This document shows, piece after piece, positions 36,682 to 49,989 of a stretch of 64,000 nucleotides of DNA; the first letter of the stretch is position 1; the number at the start of each line of letters is the position of its first letter. Location of the stretch: the NCBI GenBank assembly GCA_003991915.1, contig RQTK01001123.1:62001-126000 (forward strand). Reading direction: 5' to 3'. The notes under the pieces are model-generated. The model did no database searches. It saw only the letters and a list, made by a program, of their open reading frames with translations, and was not told where the DNA came from. This stretch comes from Elysia chlorotica (taxonomy: Eukaryota > Mollusca > Gastropoda > Plakobranchidae). Made by a program: the position numbers and the translations under genes.

Positions 36682-36930
36682 TTAGTTGGGTGATTGACCC
36701 ACGCCCAACTTCAGCACTATACAAGCTTAAGGGTTGATGGGCGCCAAAACAAGCGTCTGACAATTTGACGTGCTGTATCATAGAGACAGTGCGGAAGACC
36801 TTAACTGATGTCTAACCTAACCAATATGAGACTAAATTAGTCAAACACAAGTTTTGGCCAACCGTGCGTTTGCAGCCGGGACCTTCCCATTTGGAAACCT
36901 ACCCTCTACTACTTGAGCCAGTTTTCCCTC
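36682..36930 (-). mobile_element. tRNA-derived SINE, diverged near-complete copy
   Basis: Minus strand. Tail (GCCCAACTTCAGCACTATA), body (GCGCCAAAACAAGCGTCTGA; CAATTTGACGTGCTGTATCA; GAGACAGTGCGG), then a degenerate head to ACTTGAGCCAG at 36910-36920. Confidence 0.8.
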
Positions 36931-36934
36931 TTCA

Positions 36935-39060
36935 GAAGGTAGCAACCATGACTCACTGAAAGTGTGTACATGATGCTCATTAAGAAGAAAAGAAAAAATG
37001 TACAGTTTATTAGTCCATAAGGGAGATGTTGTTTATTTACCGAGCAGTACTATCAAGTATTTAGGACTCATGTTGAGACCGCCCTGAATACATTGGTAAA
37101 CACATCATCAGGACTCACTTTCCTGTACACACACACGCTTGGCATCTATTCGTCTCAAATGCTTTCTTTTGTCCATTCCGTACTGTCTCAAGGCAGATGA
37201 GTCTCGCTGTTCCGTAACTTATGAAGGAACAAAGGATATTAACGTGTTGTGACTGGTCTATTACCAAAGGACAATTCTTCCTCCAAAAATCTCCATCCCT
37301 AAACAGTGATATTTTTGCTCCTGTTTGCTAGAAGAGATGTACACCCTTTCAGGAATAAGTGTTGTTTTATATCTAAAAAGGTAAAGAAGTCATGTGGTCT
37401 TTAGGATCAGTGTTGAGCGTGCTCTCGTAAAATTGTACAGGTTACAAGACGTTTTGATTTTCTGGGTGTATTCATTTTTATGGATATATTTTTATGCGTA
37501 AGGCTATGATGGTGTCTCTTTGAACAAGGCATAGCTTAGTATTTTTAAATAATATATTTTCACCTTAGGTTATGAGAATATAATTAATTTACTGCAGCGT
37601 TGATACTGCACATATCAAATATGACTATGCCACTTCCTAACCATAAAATGAACAAGGTATACAATAATATATTTTGGCTGTTGAAAAGAAATCAATAAGT
37701 TTCTAGATGTGTTATATTTGAACACTTTGTTCATTTAATGTTCATTAAAACATACTCTGACTTTTCAGCAACACGTTACATACAACCTCAATGCTAATAA
37801 CCAAATGCGATACAGTTTGATAAAATTAAATAAATGTATATTGCATGAGTGTATACTTTTACATTACATCTGTGTTGTATCTTCACTGTTTTCCTGAGGT
37901 ATTTTTGACCAAATGTCTAGCTTTGGTTTATTTAAGCTTTGCCATACGTATTAGTTATTACCTAAAGCCATTTGAATGTATAATAGAGACAGCATCATGA
38001 GTATGGAACAAAACAAAACCTCGAGATACGACTTTTTGGAAAAGAAAATATATGTCAAAGCGCAATTTAAAGAAATGGGCTTTACTGAATAGCCCTGAAA
38101 AGTATTGTAATATTTTTATTGAATTTTCTCAATGCGTACATACAGTTAAAACGTGGCTAATACTATTACACTTAAACTTATCATAACTTTCCTTCGAGGT
38201 CTGGCAGAACATTATGAAGTTTAGTTTGCAAGTCTTTGCGACATAATTATAAAATTGGGTTGTATGTTTGACCAAATTAACAGAGCCTGCCATTTGGCGG
38301 ACCGGTTAAGGCAGGACCACAACGAATAAGTGTAGGATGCGTATTATGTTTGATCTGTGTCGTCTGAACTTATGTTTGTGGAAAAAAAAGGAGCAGAACA
38401 TTTTTCTTTCCGCATGAAGACATTATGCTTATGAATAATTTATGATGATGTATCTTTTTTTCTTTCTACTCGCTTAACTCTTTTTGATAAATCTGCCTTG
38501 GTGACTCTGTGTGTACGCGTTAATCAACAATGTTATTAAAATTTTAAACCAATTTCTCCATTTTTAGGATATTAATAGATATAATCGGACTCCAACAGAA
38601 AGATCTGATGTTTTAATTAAAAAAGATTTTATGTGAAAAAATAGTTGACACGAGAAGTCTCAGTGTTGTTTTATTAATTATTTGTTACGCTTTCAATGCG
38701 ACAGAACAATTCGTGTTACAGATTAGATTCACCGGCTCTCCACCAAGATTTTGAACAGGGAGTGAGTGCTATTTGCTAAAGGCATCCATGATCAAGAGAG
38801 GTTCTATATTTAATTACTTGGTTTTAAATGTGGACATACTTGACAGTGAACATTTAAACACTTTGTAGATATTCCAACTTGGACTTTGTCAATGTACAGC
38901 CGCATGGTCAGTTCAAGATAGCTTTGGCGGTTTGCCCTCCAAATAATTATATGGCAGCGTCGTAATTGTTTGCTTGGTGAACAATTTCCTCCTTTCAAGA
39001 AAAAGAAAAAGATAGCCACGTTCATAAAGAAGGTTGAGAATTTTTTTCTTATAATAGAGG
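36935..39060. other. AT-rich non-coding stretch
   Basis: No gene seen in 2.1 kb. A weak hairpin pairs CCTGCC (38286) with GGCAGG (38310). Confidence 0.4.
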
Positions 39061-39570
39061 CTCTAGTCTTCGGTAGATGTGTACATTGGTAGATTAGTTG
39101 AACTCATCTTTGCCAGGACGCACGACCCTTTCCTCAGTTGTTGTGTTAAGAGAAGCAGGAAGGAGACACATTACTTACAAGGGGAGTCGAGGGATTGGGA
39201 AGGACATCACCAAAGATGGTTATGAGAAAAAAAGGAGGGGATGGGGATTGGGGAAGGTTTTATTCTTGCTCTGAAGCCGCTTGTGTGGAGGCTGGAGACA
39301 GAGGTGGTCCCTCTAATTGTCTCGCCAATATCCGCCAACACGATGAAAAGTAGCCAAGGCGACCCGCTGCCCTGATGCAGATGATGTACTGGACTTGACT
39401 GATTATCTCGATTCTGCTGCTTCATCTGACTTTGACATAACAGCCGGAGAATCCAGTTGCGGATTTCACTCTAAAGAGTTTGGCAGTGGTGTTATTACCT
39501 GCCACTGACCTTTGGAAGCGTTGTTGGAGCTTTGTCCCATCACTCGTTGCCTTCGCGCTTAATATTTGGA

Positions 39571-39658
39571 ATGATTTGCACAACTACAGCGGCGCTAAAA
39601 TGTGCTAACTACACCGTGCTGGTCCTTGTACTGCTGAATTGCCTCTATTTCTTTTCAC
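39571..39658 (+). CDS. Possible signal-peptide first exon
   Basis: An ATG at 39571 opens 29 codons with a hydrophobic core (YTVLVLVLLNCLYFF) and meets a donor-like GTAAGG at 39659 in phase 1, the phase typical of introns after secretory signal sequences. It lies in a GC-enriched region (39060-40030) resembling a 5' UTR. Without splicing the frame stops after 37 codons. If real, it would start a separate + strand gene nested in the large first intron of the predicted gene, since its phase does not fit the exon at 44031. No downstream partner was found. Confidence 0.22.
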
Positions 39659-39664
39659 GTAAGG

Positions 39665-40570
39665 TATTCTTTCGAATCTGTTTCAGGTAAGAGAGCTGAT
39701 ATCGACTTTAGAGTCTGATGTGCGCCTACAAGATGTTGGTTATAAACATAAAAAGCAGCACATCGGTCTTGGAATGTGGGGAGTAACCATCGAATTCCAA
39801 TGCAATTTCCCTCTCCTGTCGCGCTGCAGCTGTTCAGGATTTGGTAAGCTTTCACGGTCACGATCATATCGACAATCCCAACCAAGAGGTCACTAGATCT
39901 GAGCATTGTCACGTTCGTGGTTTCAATCACAATACCATTGAGAGCCCAGGAACGTTAGGGAACCAGCTATCTTCTGGTTGCATGCCCCGGGTTGTGCGCT
40001 AGAGCTATCTGGATAAGGCTTTTTTTTTAGCAAAGTTGGGGAATTGGAAGGTTGAAGGTATGTACACAAGGAATAAAAATTATGTACTTTTTATATTTGG
40101 GACCCCACCCCCACAAAGCCCAACAAGGCGACACAATAAAAAGTCCCAGGAATACCACAGAGAGAAAGACCCAGGCCCAAATGGATCAGCCGGTTGATCT
40201 GCCTGGGCCAAGCTGACTCCCTGCCTCGAAGCAAAGACAGGATGAAAGAGTACGTGGTAGCTGGCTATAGCTCATAGTATAGTCCACGTCAACCTCCAGG
40301 ATCCATGCTTCCGGACATACAGGTCGCTTCTTATAAAAAAAAATCTAGGCGCCAAATGTCTAGATAGAAGAAGAAAGGATGACGGTAAGGAGCAAAACGG
40401 AGCACAGTAGACAACAGGACATCAGACATAGCAAGAAAAAGGGCCTGTCCTTGCCAGCTCTATCTGTATCATGCGCGGCAGGCAGATGGTGATTATTATT
40501 TTTTACCCCCCGCAGATTGAGGACCACGTAACCACACGGGCGGAATCTTATAATGTGCATGCAGATTGGC
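39665..40570. other. GC-enriched non-coding stretch
   Basis: No supported gene. At 40170-40207 an interrupted hairpin pairs CCCAGGC with GCCTGGG outside and GATCA with TGATC inside. The minus frame 39655-39930 is 91 codons long and matches nothing known to me. Confidence 0.35.
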
Positions 40571-43280
40571 ATTGGCATTATTGGCTTTTTTTTTAAACAC
40601 TCATCCTGCGATTTTTTTTAACTTTTAAATATTTCTACAGTTAGTGCATGAATTAAACTTACATAAAAGACTTTTGTACTCTCAAATGAATATATATGTT
40701 TAAACCAGTGTGGGGAATTTGTTTCATAGTATATGGTCTACTGAAACTATAAAAGGTTGTATCAAGAGCTAAGAAACGCTTTTTCGATTCAAATTTTGCA
40801 AGCCAAAAGTCGAAACTTGAGTTCCAACATGTCGTTCTCAATGTGTGACAATCGCAACTCATGTTAGGCTACGCCTGTTTGGTTTCTGAATTTTTTTCAC
40901 AAAAACGTCGTAACTCTCTCTGCGTATGTTAACTCAAAGAATAAACGCCTATTATGTTTTAGTAGCGGCATGCAAAAAACACACCCATCCCTGATAAGTG
41001 CCCATTTTAAAATACGTCTTTGTAATTCCTTATCCACGGTATACAATTTTGATTAATTCTGTGATGTTAATGTAATAGAGATGCATTTTAGCCCATGTAG
41101 AGTTTTTCTGATATTATTTCTTTTAATAAAGTTATTTTAGACCTCGTTGTATCTAATACTGTTCTCATTGTGTGATACATTTTTATTATATTTTAATGCA
41201 GAACAGTAAGTAGTATTGGGTCTTTGAAAATCAAGAATCATTTGGGTTTTTGGGCGATAACTAGAAAGCAAGTAAACATAAACAATGAACAGGAACTTAT
41301 GTTTTGCAAATAAAGGAAATATCTAAGGAAAGCAGCAGCTAGGATTTAGACATTTCAACAGGTCTAATCATATCGAGGATTGTTTTCATCTAAAAAAAAA
41401 TATAATAAAAAACAAGTTTTCCCCGCGTTTTTTTTTCAAAATGATACTTCCCGAGAAATATGAATTCTCCACTAGCAACAGTTTAGGATTTCTATTTTAA
41501 TATCTCCTGGTAACTCAGCGGCTCCCAATGCGGATCGATAACGTCTCTGCAAAGTGCTCAAGAGGTCTTTAAACAGCGCATTCTGATGACATTAAGCTGT
41601 TTAAGCCTAAATGACTAGGCCCCCATTTACTGTGGTTTTCAATTTCCAAGCGTTTAAAAATCGATCCTGGAATTACTGCGCCCTCGGCTTATGAAATAGT
41701 CATAAAGGACTCGGCTAGTAGAAAAAAAACTGTTGTACTTAAATATTAGGAATCTTGTGCTTTTCCTAAAAAGAAGATTATATTATAAATAAATAAACAA
41801 GTAATCATATTATCATATTTAAATCATATCGATGCTTTCATGGGCTAAAATCGCTATTTAACTCCTTACCTTTTCATAGGCCAAGGAAAGCAAACATCAA
41901 TCATAAAACGTTCTTACATTATTCTCCCAACTTCGTTTCCTTTCCTTGTACTTTTTCTTGCATTGTACACAAAAGTAAAACTTGAGTCTATGTTACAGAT
42001 TTCTTTATTTTGATAATTTTTTTTAATCCATAATATTTTTTCTTATACATATGCACGCTTAAACTTATATTGGTTTTCAAAAGTTTTTTTTAAAATAATA
42101 AACAATATGATAGACGAAAGTTTGCTTACATCTACAATGTTTGTTTATTATTTTCGGTTTCAACAACGCCTTTGTTCCCAATCATCCTTTACTGTATTCT
42201 TGCTGATTAAAAGGAAATGTTTTATAAGGTTTCCAAAAACATTCTGAGAAATAGTTTACTCCAACAATCCTTTCAGATTGTGTCGAATACATATTCTTTT
42301 AAAGAAAGAAAGAAACAAGTTTAAATGATTGTGCTTTGAAGTATATATTCCAACTTCACTAAAGCTTTAAAACTGGACGATTTTGAGGGGAATTGAAGAA
42401 CTCAGTGGAAAGCGAGGGTGAGTTGAGGTCCGCTTTTTTAAGCCCAAGACCAGAGCAATTCTAGACACCAAATGATTCATCTTATTGATTTCCTTTAACT
42501 CCCCTCATTTAAGAGGTGACCAAACGCTAAGTTTAGTCTGTTTGCCATCACCAAGTTAGCGCGTGCGTTCTATAAGGAACGTTTCTTCCCTGTGACGATC
42601 AATACGTACTGTCGGAACCAATTTTTGCTTTAAGTATTTTTGAAAGTGCTAAACTACTAAGGAAAAAATGGAGCTCTTTAGCCTTGAGTCTGTCTGACTT
42701 GGGGAATTGAGGACATGACTTTTACTGTTTTGCATAGTTTTAAATTATTTTGACAATAAGTGTATGTATGCCTCATCATAGATTCTGAGCAAATTCGTCA
42801 TCGTTTGATGCGTTTCAGAAACTATTGAATTCACGAAAGGTTACTAGAAAAGGCAATTCACTAATATATAAAATGAAAATTACTGGTAACTATTTTCTTT
42901 TATGCACAACTAAGCACTCAGTAAATATCTTTTTTCCATTCACATAAATGTATCTTTTGTTGACTTTTGTTAAATAATGGATAAGGAGTGCTCATTCTTT
43001 TTAACCTGTAGGTGCATTATCTATTTTAAATGTCTTCTGCAAATATCTCACAAACCATCAAACCTAATGTAGATACAAACTTTCTAATGAATCATTGTCT
43101 GTATGAAACAACGCATACAGAAAACACCCAAGACATGGTTAATCTTGCAATCTGATTGAATGAAGAAAGAAACCAAACATTTTAGTGTTACAACATTAAG
43201 GGTATCTTTTGTGGAGATCTGTCAGCCCAGAGGAGACTTAGATGGCCAGATGATACATAAATCGCTCTTAGACATACACG
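40571..43280. other. AT-rich non-coding stretch
   Basis: 2.7 kb without a supportable gene or repeat. Confidence 0.45.
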
Positions 43281-43283
43281 GTT

Positions 43284-43304
43284 GTCCTCGATTGACTCGA
43301 GGAC
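43284..43304. repeat. 8-bp perfect stem-loop
   Basis: GTCCTCGA, a 5-base loop TTGAC, then TCGAGGAC. Confidence 0.7.
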
Positions 43305-43879
43305 CTCGAAAACTCGTTAATATAAAATCAAAATTCTTTGCACACATTGTGTTGTGTATTAAAAGATGTGTGCCACTACAATTTTTTTCCAAAAATACCC
43401 TGTCCGCTAGTTGATAGAGAAACCTCTTCATACAGTATTTCAGTTATCGAAGAACGTTTGAAACGCTTTTACATAACCCCTGTTCAGAAATTTACGGGAA
43501 AACCCAAGAGTGGAGGATCAAATGTTTAAAAGATAAGATCCTTTCCATGTTGAAGTTATCATTCCTTTCTACTTTTTACTCCAGAATGCAACCTTTTAAG
43601 TATCACATTTTTTAACATTCATTATTGAATTTAAATGTTTCTACTCTTTGTAGATACAAAATATCATAAAAAGATTATTATTTTGATTTTGTTTAATTTT
43701 CTGTATATACACCCAGGTGTTAACAGAGGCATTGACTAAATAATAACTTGATTGGTGTAAAAGTGTTGATCAGTGATTAACTTTGTATGACCATCTAGAT
43801 GAGTGATCAGAACATGCAATAAATCTATATCAGAGACCAGGGAACACGCAGGTTTATGAGAAAGGCTCATCACAATGTT

Positions 43880-43960
43880 GTGGAAGCAATTTTACTCAGT
43901 CGGTATAGCGCGAAACGTCTAATTAGGAGTACAGGTTTCAATCTCGAATAAGCCCACCTT
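43880..43960 (+). mobile_element. tRNA-derived SINE head (fragment)
   Basis: Box A-like ACTCAGTCGGTATAGCGC (43893-43910) and box B-like CAGGTTTCAATCTCG (43932-43946) are in tRNA spacing on the + strand, followed by TTGTTCCCAACTAGTTG, which resembles the head-body junction of the SINE. It sits about 70 bp upstream of the candidate exon at 44031. Confidence 0.55.
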
Positions 43961-44030
43961 GTTCCCAACTAGTTGAGGGTTGTCAACATGATATAGTTCT
44001 TATAATCACCTCTGCATCTCTGTGTTTCAG

Positions 44031-44159
44031 CTTGGGAATTCTGAAAAAGATTTATTGTTAAAGACGGCATTTGAGAAAGCAACAGAAAGACAAACCACTA
44101 TGGATTGTTGCAAAAGTATTTTTTTACGAAGATTAGCCCAGTGTAATCAACTTAGAAAG
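44031..44159 (+). CDS. Predicted gene, second exon
   Basis: A good acceptor (TCTGTGTTTCAG) is followed by 43 open codons in phase 0. Peptide features are an acidic/helical start (LGNSEKDLLLKTAFEKATER), a CC pair (DCCKS), then a basic stretch (IFLRRLAQCNQLRK). The donor AAG/GTCGGC is weak but has G at +5, and phase 0 fits the exon at 46661. An alternative donor CAGT/GTAATC at 44142 (phase 1) would join directly to 48923. Unspliced, the frame stays open to 44273. No family is recognised. Confidence 0.35.
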
Positions 44160-44326
44160 GTCGGCAGTTGTGTGTTTCGTTATGTAGACAAAGATTCGTT
44201 ATTGATGCAATCGCTTTATAACTTTTTTTTAATAATTTTTAATCAAGTAAACACAATTTATAGTTGGGGTTGAACATCACAAGAACAAATTAATATTGTC
44301 ACCAGAAAAATATCCATATCTCGACG

Positions 44327-44330
<4 letters not shown>

Positions 44331-44411
<81 letters not shown>
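44331..44411 (+). repeat. (CT)n microsatellite
   Basis: About 80 bp of pure CT repeat. Confidence 0.97.
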
Positions 44412-44415
<4 letters not shown>

Positions 44416-44756
44416 GCAGGTGTCTTTTTCAGATTGTGTATATCAGTTTTGTATAAAATAAAGCTTTGTACTTTCTATTTGATTGTTATCTTGACAATAT
44501 GAACTGTAATTTTGGATAAATTATTAATCTTCCCTGATATGTCTATGTGGTAAAATTTAGACTAAATTACCTATCTCCAAAAATAAGAGCACAAATCAAA
44601 CTGAAAGCTCGTTTATAACTAAAAGCTACTCAAAATCTTCATAAATTGGGTGAAAGGAAGTTATGTTACCATTTTGTTATCTTTTCCTTGGACATTGTAA
44701 AATTGTATTTTTTGTCATGTTTGTTAAGGATGAGAAGCCCAACGAACCAATAAACA

Positions 44757-44773
44757 TCAATCAATCAATCAAT

Positions 44774-44850
<77 letters not shown>
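44757..44850 (+). repeat. Compound (TCAA)n-(CT)n microsatellite
   Basis: Five TCAA units (44757-44777) pass straight into about 73 bp of CT repeat. Confidence 0.96.
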
Positions 44851-44852
<2 letters not shown>

Positions 44853-44859
44853 CCTCTTT

Positions 44860-45460
44860 CTGTTTTTTAAATCAAATGTTCTTTCCCTCTCTCGGTATCT
44901 CTCTTTGACTATCTGTCTCTTTCTCTCTCTTTCTTAGTCGCTCTTCCATCTCTCTACATGAATTAGAAAAGGCCAAATATTGTAACTTGGAATACCACCA
45001 AATAGAAGTGCGTGTGTATGTCCCTAATATAAAACAGTAAAAATGTTATCAAAACCAAAAGGTTTCCTATATCGGCCAGGCGAAGTAATTTTTCATAAAA
45101 TCTTATTTTTTTTTGGTCGGTGATTTCTCTTCCATACAATATTTCACTTTATTGATGGTTGTGTAGTTTGTTGGTTTTCTTTTAAGAAATTATTCATTAA
45201 GATTTTTTTTTTAATTTTCATTTATTTAAGATAATTATGATTCAATATATCTTTTTGCAATATTGTTTTCCACCCTTTCTCAGTTTCTTACAGGCCATCG
45301 AATTATTATATAGATCTAATCTTTTTTTTCCATAGAGATCAAGAAGTCAATTCACAGTCTGTCAAGGTCATGGTATACCAGAATACTTTTAAAAAGGCTA
45401 CAAATCTGTGTTAGTTGTGTCTGATGGTACTTTGGTCTAGACGTATGCTACCTATTAGGC
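44860..45460. other. Non-coding stretch
   Basis: CT-rich at first, then AT-rich. Nothing supportable. Confidence 0.4.
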
Positions 45461-45467
45461 CCAAACC

Positions 45468-45620
45468 AGACTGCCGCTGGTGGCTGGGTGGGGCAGTGGC
45501 TGGACTGGGCGCTCTTTATGAAACCCTCTTGTATTTATTTGTACAGTCAGACCAAGGCTAAAAATGCACGAGGGTTTCATACGGAACCCAAAGCCCCACC
45601 CTAGCCACCAGCGTCTGTCT
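45468..45620. mobile_element. Foldback/MITE-like inverted repeat
   Basis: The left arm (45468-45528) contains GCTGGTGGCTGGGTGGGGC and TATGAAACCCTC. The right arm (45570-45620) contains their complements, GAGGGTTTCATA and GCCCCACCCTAGCCACCAGC. The loop is about 41 bp. The arms pair over about 50 bases with one internal bulge on the left. No coding sequence. This is typical of a foldback element or a small MITE, but termini and target duplication are not resolved. Confidence 0.6.
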
Positions 45621-45896
45621 ACCTTTGACATTAGAGCTCATTTCATTCTTTACATCTATGATTAACTATTTAGTCACTTTTAACGACTTCATCACGGTAA
45701 AATGAAAGTAGAATATCAAAACACAATGCAATTGTAAAAGATGACGTTGAAAAACAAAACTAAGACTTAAGCGAAAAGATTGTGTTAAAATCATAAAAAA
45801 GTGGTCTACATTCAGTGTTTTCAAATCTTAACGGTTTGACCCGCTACCTGTTAGGTTTCCCCCTGCGAATTCTTTGTGAGTTTAAGCGGCAAACAG

Positions 45897-45921
45897 CAGC
45901 CCCTCACAGGACGAGGGGCTG
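45897..45921. repeat. 9-bp perfect stem-loop
   Basis: CAGCCCCTC, a 7-base loop ACAGGAC, then GAGGGGCTG. Confidence 0.75.
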
Positions 45922-46660
45922 AGAACCTCATGCCCTCTGAGACGAACTATGTATCGTGACCAGACAATCATGCGATCATGTTTCTCAACAACAACAAAAT
46001 AAAATAAAATGTCATCCCTTGCGCTATGTCGAGAGCCAAAACCTGTAACCCACTAGTACAAGTCATTTTTTTTATCTAAAAAAAAACGCTTTGAGGTCTT
46101 TGGTAATTCAAACACAAATTCTCAAAGAAAATAAAGGTCTAATTTTGTATTATAGAACAGGAGAGGGGTTTTTCTAGTTATAACTCCTTCCAGTTAACAG
46201 CGGGAATGTAAACTCGATAAAATTTTGTGTGTATTTATCTCTAAGTTTGTTTGGTACGTTTTGGTGTTTTTATTTTTGTTTAATCTGTATATTCTGTGTA
46301 GATTTATTGACACTGGGCAAAATGGTTCAAATAAGTTCCTACTTTAATGCTATTTTTTACCTATTTTTTTTTCTTGCCTTTTAATGGCGTAAAACGTGTG
46401 CAGTTGTAATATCGATTTAGAAACAGGGTACACTACGAGAAAGTGATCGACCAGACTCCTTTTTCAACATGAGACAGAAAGTCAGTGACCCTCGGCTGGC
46501 ACTCTTTTTATTTGCTTATAACCTATGGTCAGTCTATTTCTCGCTATATCTCTATTCATCTATCGTTCTAGCTATCTTTCCGTTTCTCTCTCTATATATT
46601 TCTATCTGTATTTCCATTTTTCTCTCTGTCTATCCATCTCTCTATTTCTTCTTTTTTCAG

Positions 46661-46712
46661 CCTACTCAGCATGCACTGCAACAATTAGAAATGATCCAAC
46701 GACTTGTAAATG
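46661..46712 (+). CDS. Predicted gene, third exon (optional)
   Basis: It follows a long CT-rich tract ending in TTTTTTCAG. Phase 0 in and phase 1 out fit both neighbours (44031-44159 and 48923-49008). It encodes 17 residues (PTQHALQQLEMIQRLVN), an amphipathic helical pattern, plus one base. The donor ATG/GTATTA is weak. CT-rich microsatellite-like DNA easily mimics an acceptor, so this is one of the least certain exons of the model. Confidence 0.25.
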
Positions 46713-46769
46713 GTATTAGTCACTTTGACTTTATTGCAATTTTTCTCTACTTGGGTGACTTTGTCTGCT

Positions 46770-48900
46770 AGTTTTGGTTGGGTCAATTTGTGTGCTATTT
46801 GAAACAAAGTCGGTGCATTAAATGATGGCCATTTTCTTTTTTTAAAGTAAGGTCAGTGTTAACCACTCAGCAAATGAGGCATTTCAAGGATAATAGATTG
46901 GTTAACTAATTGATTTTATTGGCTAAATGATTGACTGGTCGATTGGTTAATTGATTGATTAAATGGTTAAATAAACAATAGGTTGGATGGAAGGTGTTAA
47001 ATGCAGTCTTCATATAACTGCCATTTTACACCCGAGGCTTTAATCTAGGATGGAAAAAAAACCAGACAAAATGTGCTAGATTTTACCTTGTTTGTCCAAT
47101 AATTTGGAGAAAGAGAAAAAACGGGAAATGGTTGTGCAAAAAGTAAATTTAATCATATTAACAACTTAACGTATGTAAAGATCCCATGGATTTTATACGG
47201 AGTGCCATGCCATTTGGGAGAGGATTTAAAGGGACGGATACAGAGAGTGGTAAAACTTATGAAGTAATTTACGCGTATAATTAATCTGATAAGGTGCAGG
47301 CAAGAAAACGGGATGTTCTTAACAGATCGAGACACCCTTTTTTACTGTAAAACTTATGTGGTTTCTGAGGTACGATTCTGTTAACAAAATTCACTTTCTT
47401 AAATGAAATATAGGGCTCAATTTTGGACAAATCATTATCCCATTCATCTTCAAGGAAAAGTTTTGGAAACATCCTTCTCTATTTCACGAACCACACAATA
47501 AAAATGTGTAATAAAACGTCTGAGTAGCAGAAAATAAGCAAAAGTTGTTAAATTTTTGACATGTTAAAAGTAAGAACACCAAGTTCTAGTGGTACACCAG
47601 AAAGCACTTTTGAAATTACATCCTAGTCTCAAGTGTGGTAAACTTGGATACAAGTAAAAGAAACCTAATATAATATCTGGTAAAAAATATTTTAAGTTAT
47701 GTTTGTTGTTGCAGCTTTTTTTGTTGTTGTTTAATTAAACAGTTTGGAAAGTAGCGGATTGGGGCCAGTGGTCTGAGTGAAATGGGGCGGTGCTTTTTAT
47801 ACTTTATTAGAACGGAAACCTGAATTAAACATTTGCTTTTTTACAACAATTATTATAGAATACAGTTATCTCTTTTGGGATAACCGTTATTTAAATTTCT
47901 AAATCCGTCGCGAAAAACCTTAATATGCACCCCATATGAAGTAATAACAACTTCTAAATTTAAGGAAATCTCGAATTTAAAGACAATGTTCGTACCAGTA
48001 CCAATATGGTACATTTCATATTATTCTCGAAAAAATTAACACTAACATATCACTCTTAAATCTATGTCAGATCATGATTAATCCTTTAGTAAAAAACGAA
48101 ACTTCAATGCTCAATTATGGGCAAAGGGGGAGCGAGGGGGAGGACAACTTGACTTTCATTCGAGTTTTTTTTTTTTGGAAGTGTGAAAGAAAAAAGACCC
48201 AACATATTAATTAGTTTGAAATTCAAACAAGAAGTTTAAATCCTTTCAAGTTTGGCAATTAGCTCGCTGTTTTTCTTACCTAAAAAGAGTGGATAAAACT
48301 GAGCAAATACATTTAATACTTTACAATATTTATTTGAAATAACCCTTATCTTTATAACGAAAACTGCTTTTGGATATCTAAAATCAGTAACGAAAATTAT
48401 AATTTGAAATTTCTTGTTAAAGTCCAACTTATAATATTGAAATTACAAATTATGCATTGGAAATTATTATACTCTCTTGGTTTTGAGAACACTACATGTA
48501 TCATGATTCTAGAACATTGAAAATATTAATCGTAATGTGTAAGCCTTCAGTCGCTGTTAGATTTGATCAGTTATTTTGTTGAAAAAGCAACTTAATTAAT
48601 TGTCAACGGTGGAAAAAGGGGGGGAGGGGTACTATTATTATTGAACTCAGAAAAGAAGGGTTCTGAGTTGCAGAGCCAGTAGCGTTCAGGACTAACGAGC
48701 TAGATGTACCTCGTTTGAATTCTCGAACTTGCCCTGTCTTCGAATAGGATTCTTTGAAAATTTCAGGTGGGACGCAAAATGATAGTTAACAAAGTCACAG
48801 TAAACAATAATTATAAACATTCGTTTGAACAGTCACTAATTTCATGCTGATACACTACGTCATCACCATCTGCACGTGGAACAAGAAGTCTAAAAGCTTT
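46770..48900. other. AT-rich non-coding stretch
   Basis: Nothing supportable. 48660-48720 has a faint tRNA-like pattern (GTTTGAATTCTCG) but no clear box A. Confidence 0.4.
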
Positions 48901-48922
48901 TCGCAAATAACAACTTTTTCAG

Positions 48923-49008
48923 ATATAAACAAAACATCAATTAGATACTTAGATGATAGTTATAATAAGGATCTAATGTACAGACTTCCATTGAGGAAAT
49001 CAGGCAAG
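48923..49008 (+). CDS. Predicted gene, fourth exon
   Basis: The acceptor CAACTTTTTCAG and donor AAG/GTAACT are both reasonable. Only one of three frames is open (phase 1 in, phase 0 out), giving 28 residues including SIRYLDDSYNKDLMYRLPLR and KSGK at the end. The composition is protein-like, and its out phase fits the exon at 56161. No family is recognised. Confidence 0.4.
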
Positions 49009-49019
49009 GTAACTCTGAG

Positions 49020-49989
49020 TGTTAGTGCTCTGAGAACATAATCCACTTCGCTGGTTTTACATTAATTTTCTGCTTCAAATTTATTTTAATTCCATCTTGT
49101 TTTTCTTACCGGATAAGAGCCTTTTCTCGGCTTGAGGTTCCGAACAAAATCGTCTTCTGTAGTATGAGACACATTTCGTAATATTTAAAAACAACACTTT
49201 GCCTCAGGGTCTCTATGTGACAACAACTTTTACAAGGAAATAGAAGGATGAACCATTATGAGGAGGGAATATCTGCTGTCTAGACAAAGTTGATTATCTT
49301 CCTCCACAGCGTTAGCTTCTCTAGAGACAGCTGTTTCGCCAGGATACTTGTCTTGGTTCTCTTACTTGTTACACCAACAACAACAGGCACAGTATTCAAG
49401 GGATTGACTACATTTTACCCGACCGAGCACTGCAGACAGCGACTAAGTGCAATTACATTGTAACATTTCAAGAAAGTAAGGGTATTAGTCTGTCATGGTA
49501 AGTTTGTTTATACTCTAATACATTTAAACAAGCATAACGTAAGGTGGGGGCCGAAAATTTACCAGGATATTATTCTTTTTTTTTATATTGTTTTTATTTT
49601 GTTCGTGTTGATGTTTTGGGTGGGTTTTTTAAATAAAATTTTTCACTCGTGTTGTAGTCAAACAAACAAATATAGTGCAATTTCATTTTCTTTGGCATGA
49701 ACATGAAGAGACAAGGAGCAGAGGTATATTTTAATTTCAAAAACAAATTTAGCGGAAACCATCGCTCAGAGATTAAGTGAAAAAGGAATTGCTCACAAAA
49801 GAAAAATAAAAGGGGGAGGGGGGAGGGTGGCTAAAGTTACGTTAACGTTGTTAGTTATACTCAATAAAACAATGAACAAATCTGTACAAACGAAAGATAT
49901 AAATGAACTAAAGCCTAGTTCTAACTGCAATAGGTGGACTTGTTAATAAGAAGGTAGGTGGCAACACCGATAATAAAAAAAAAAAATAA

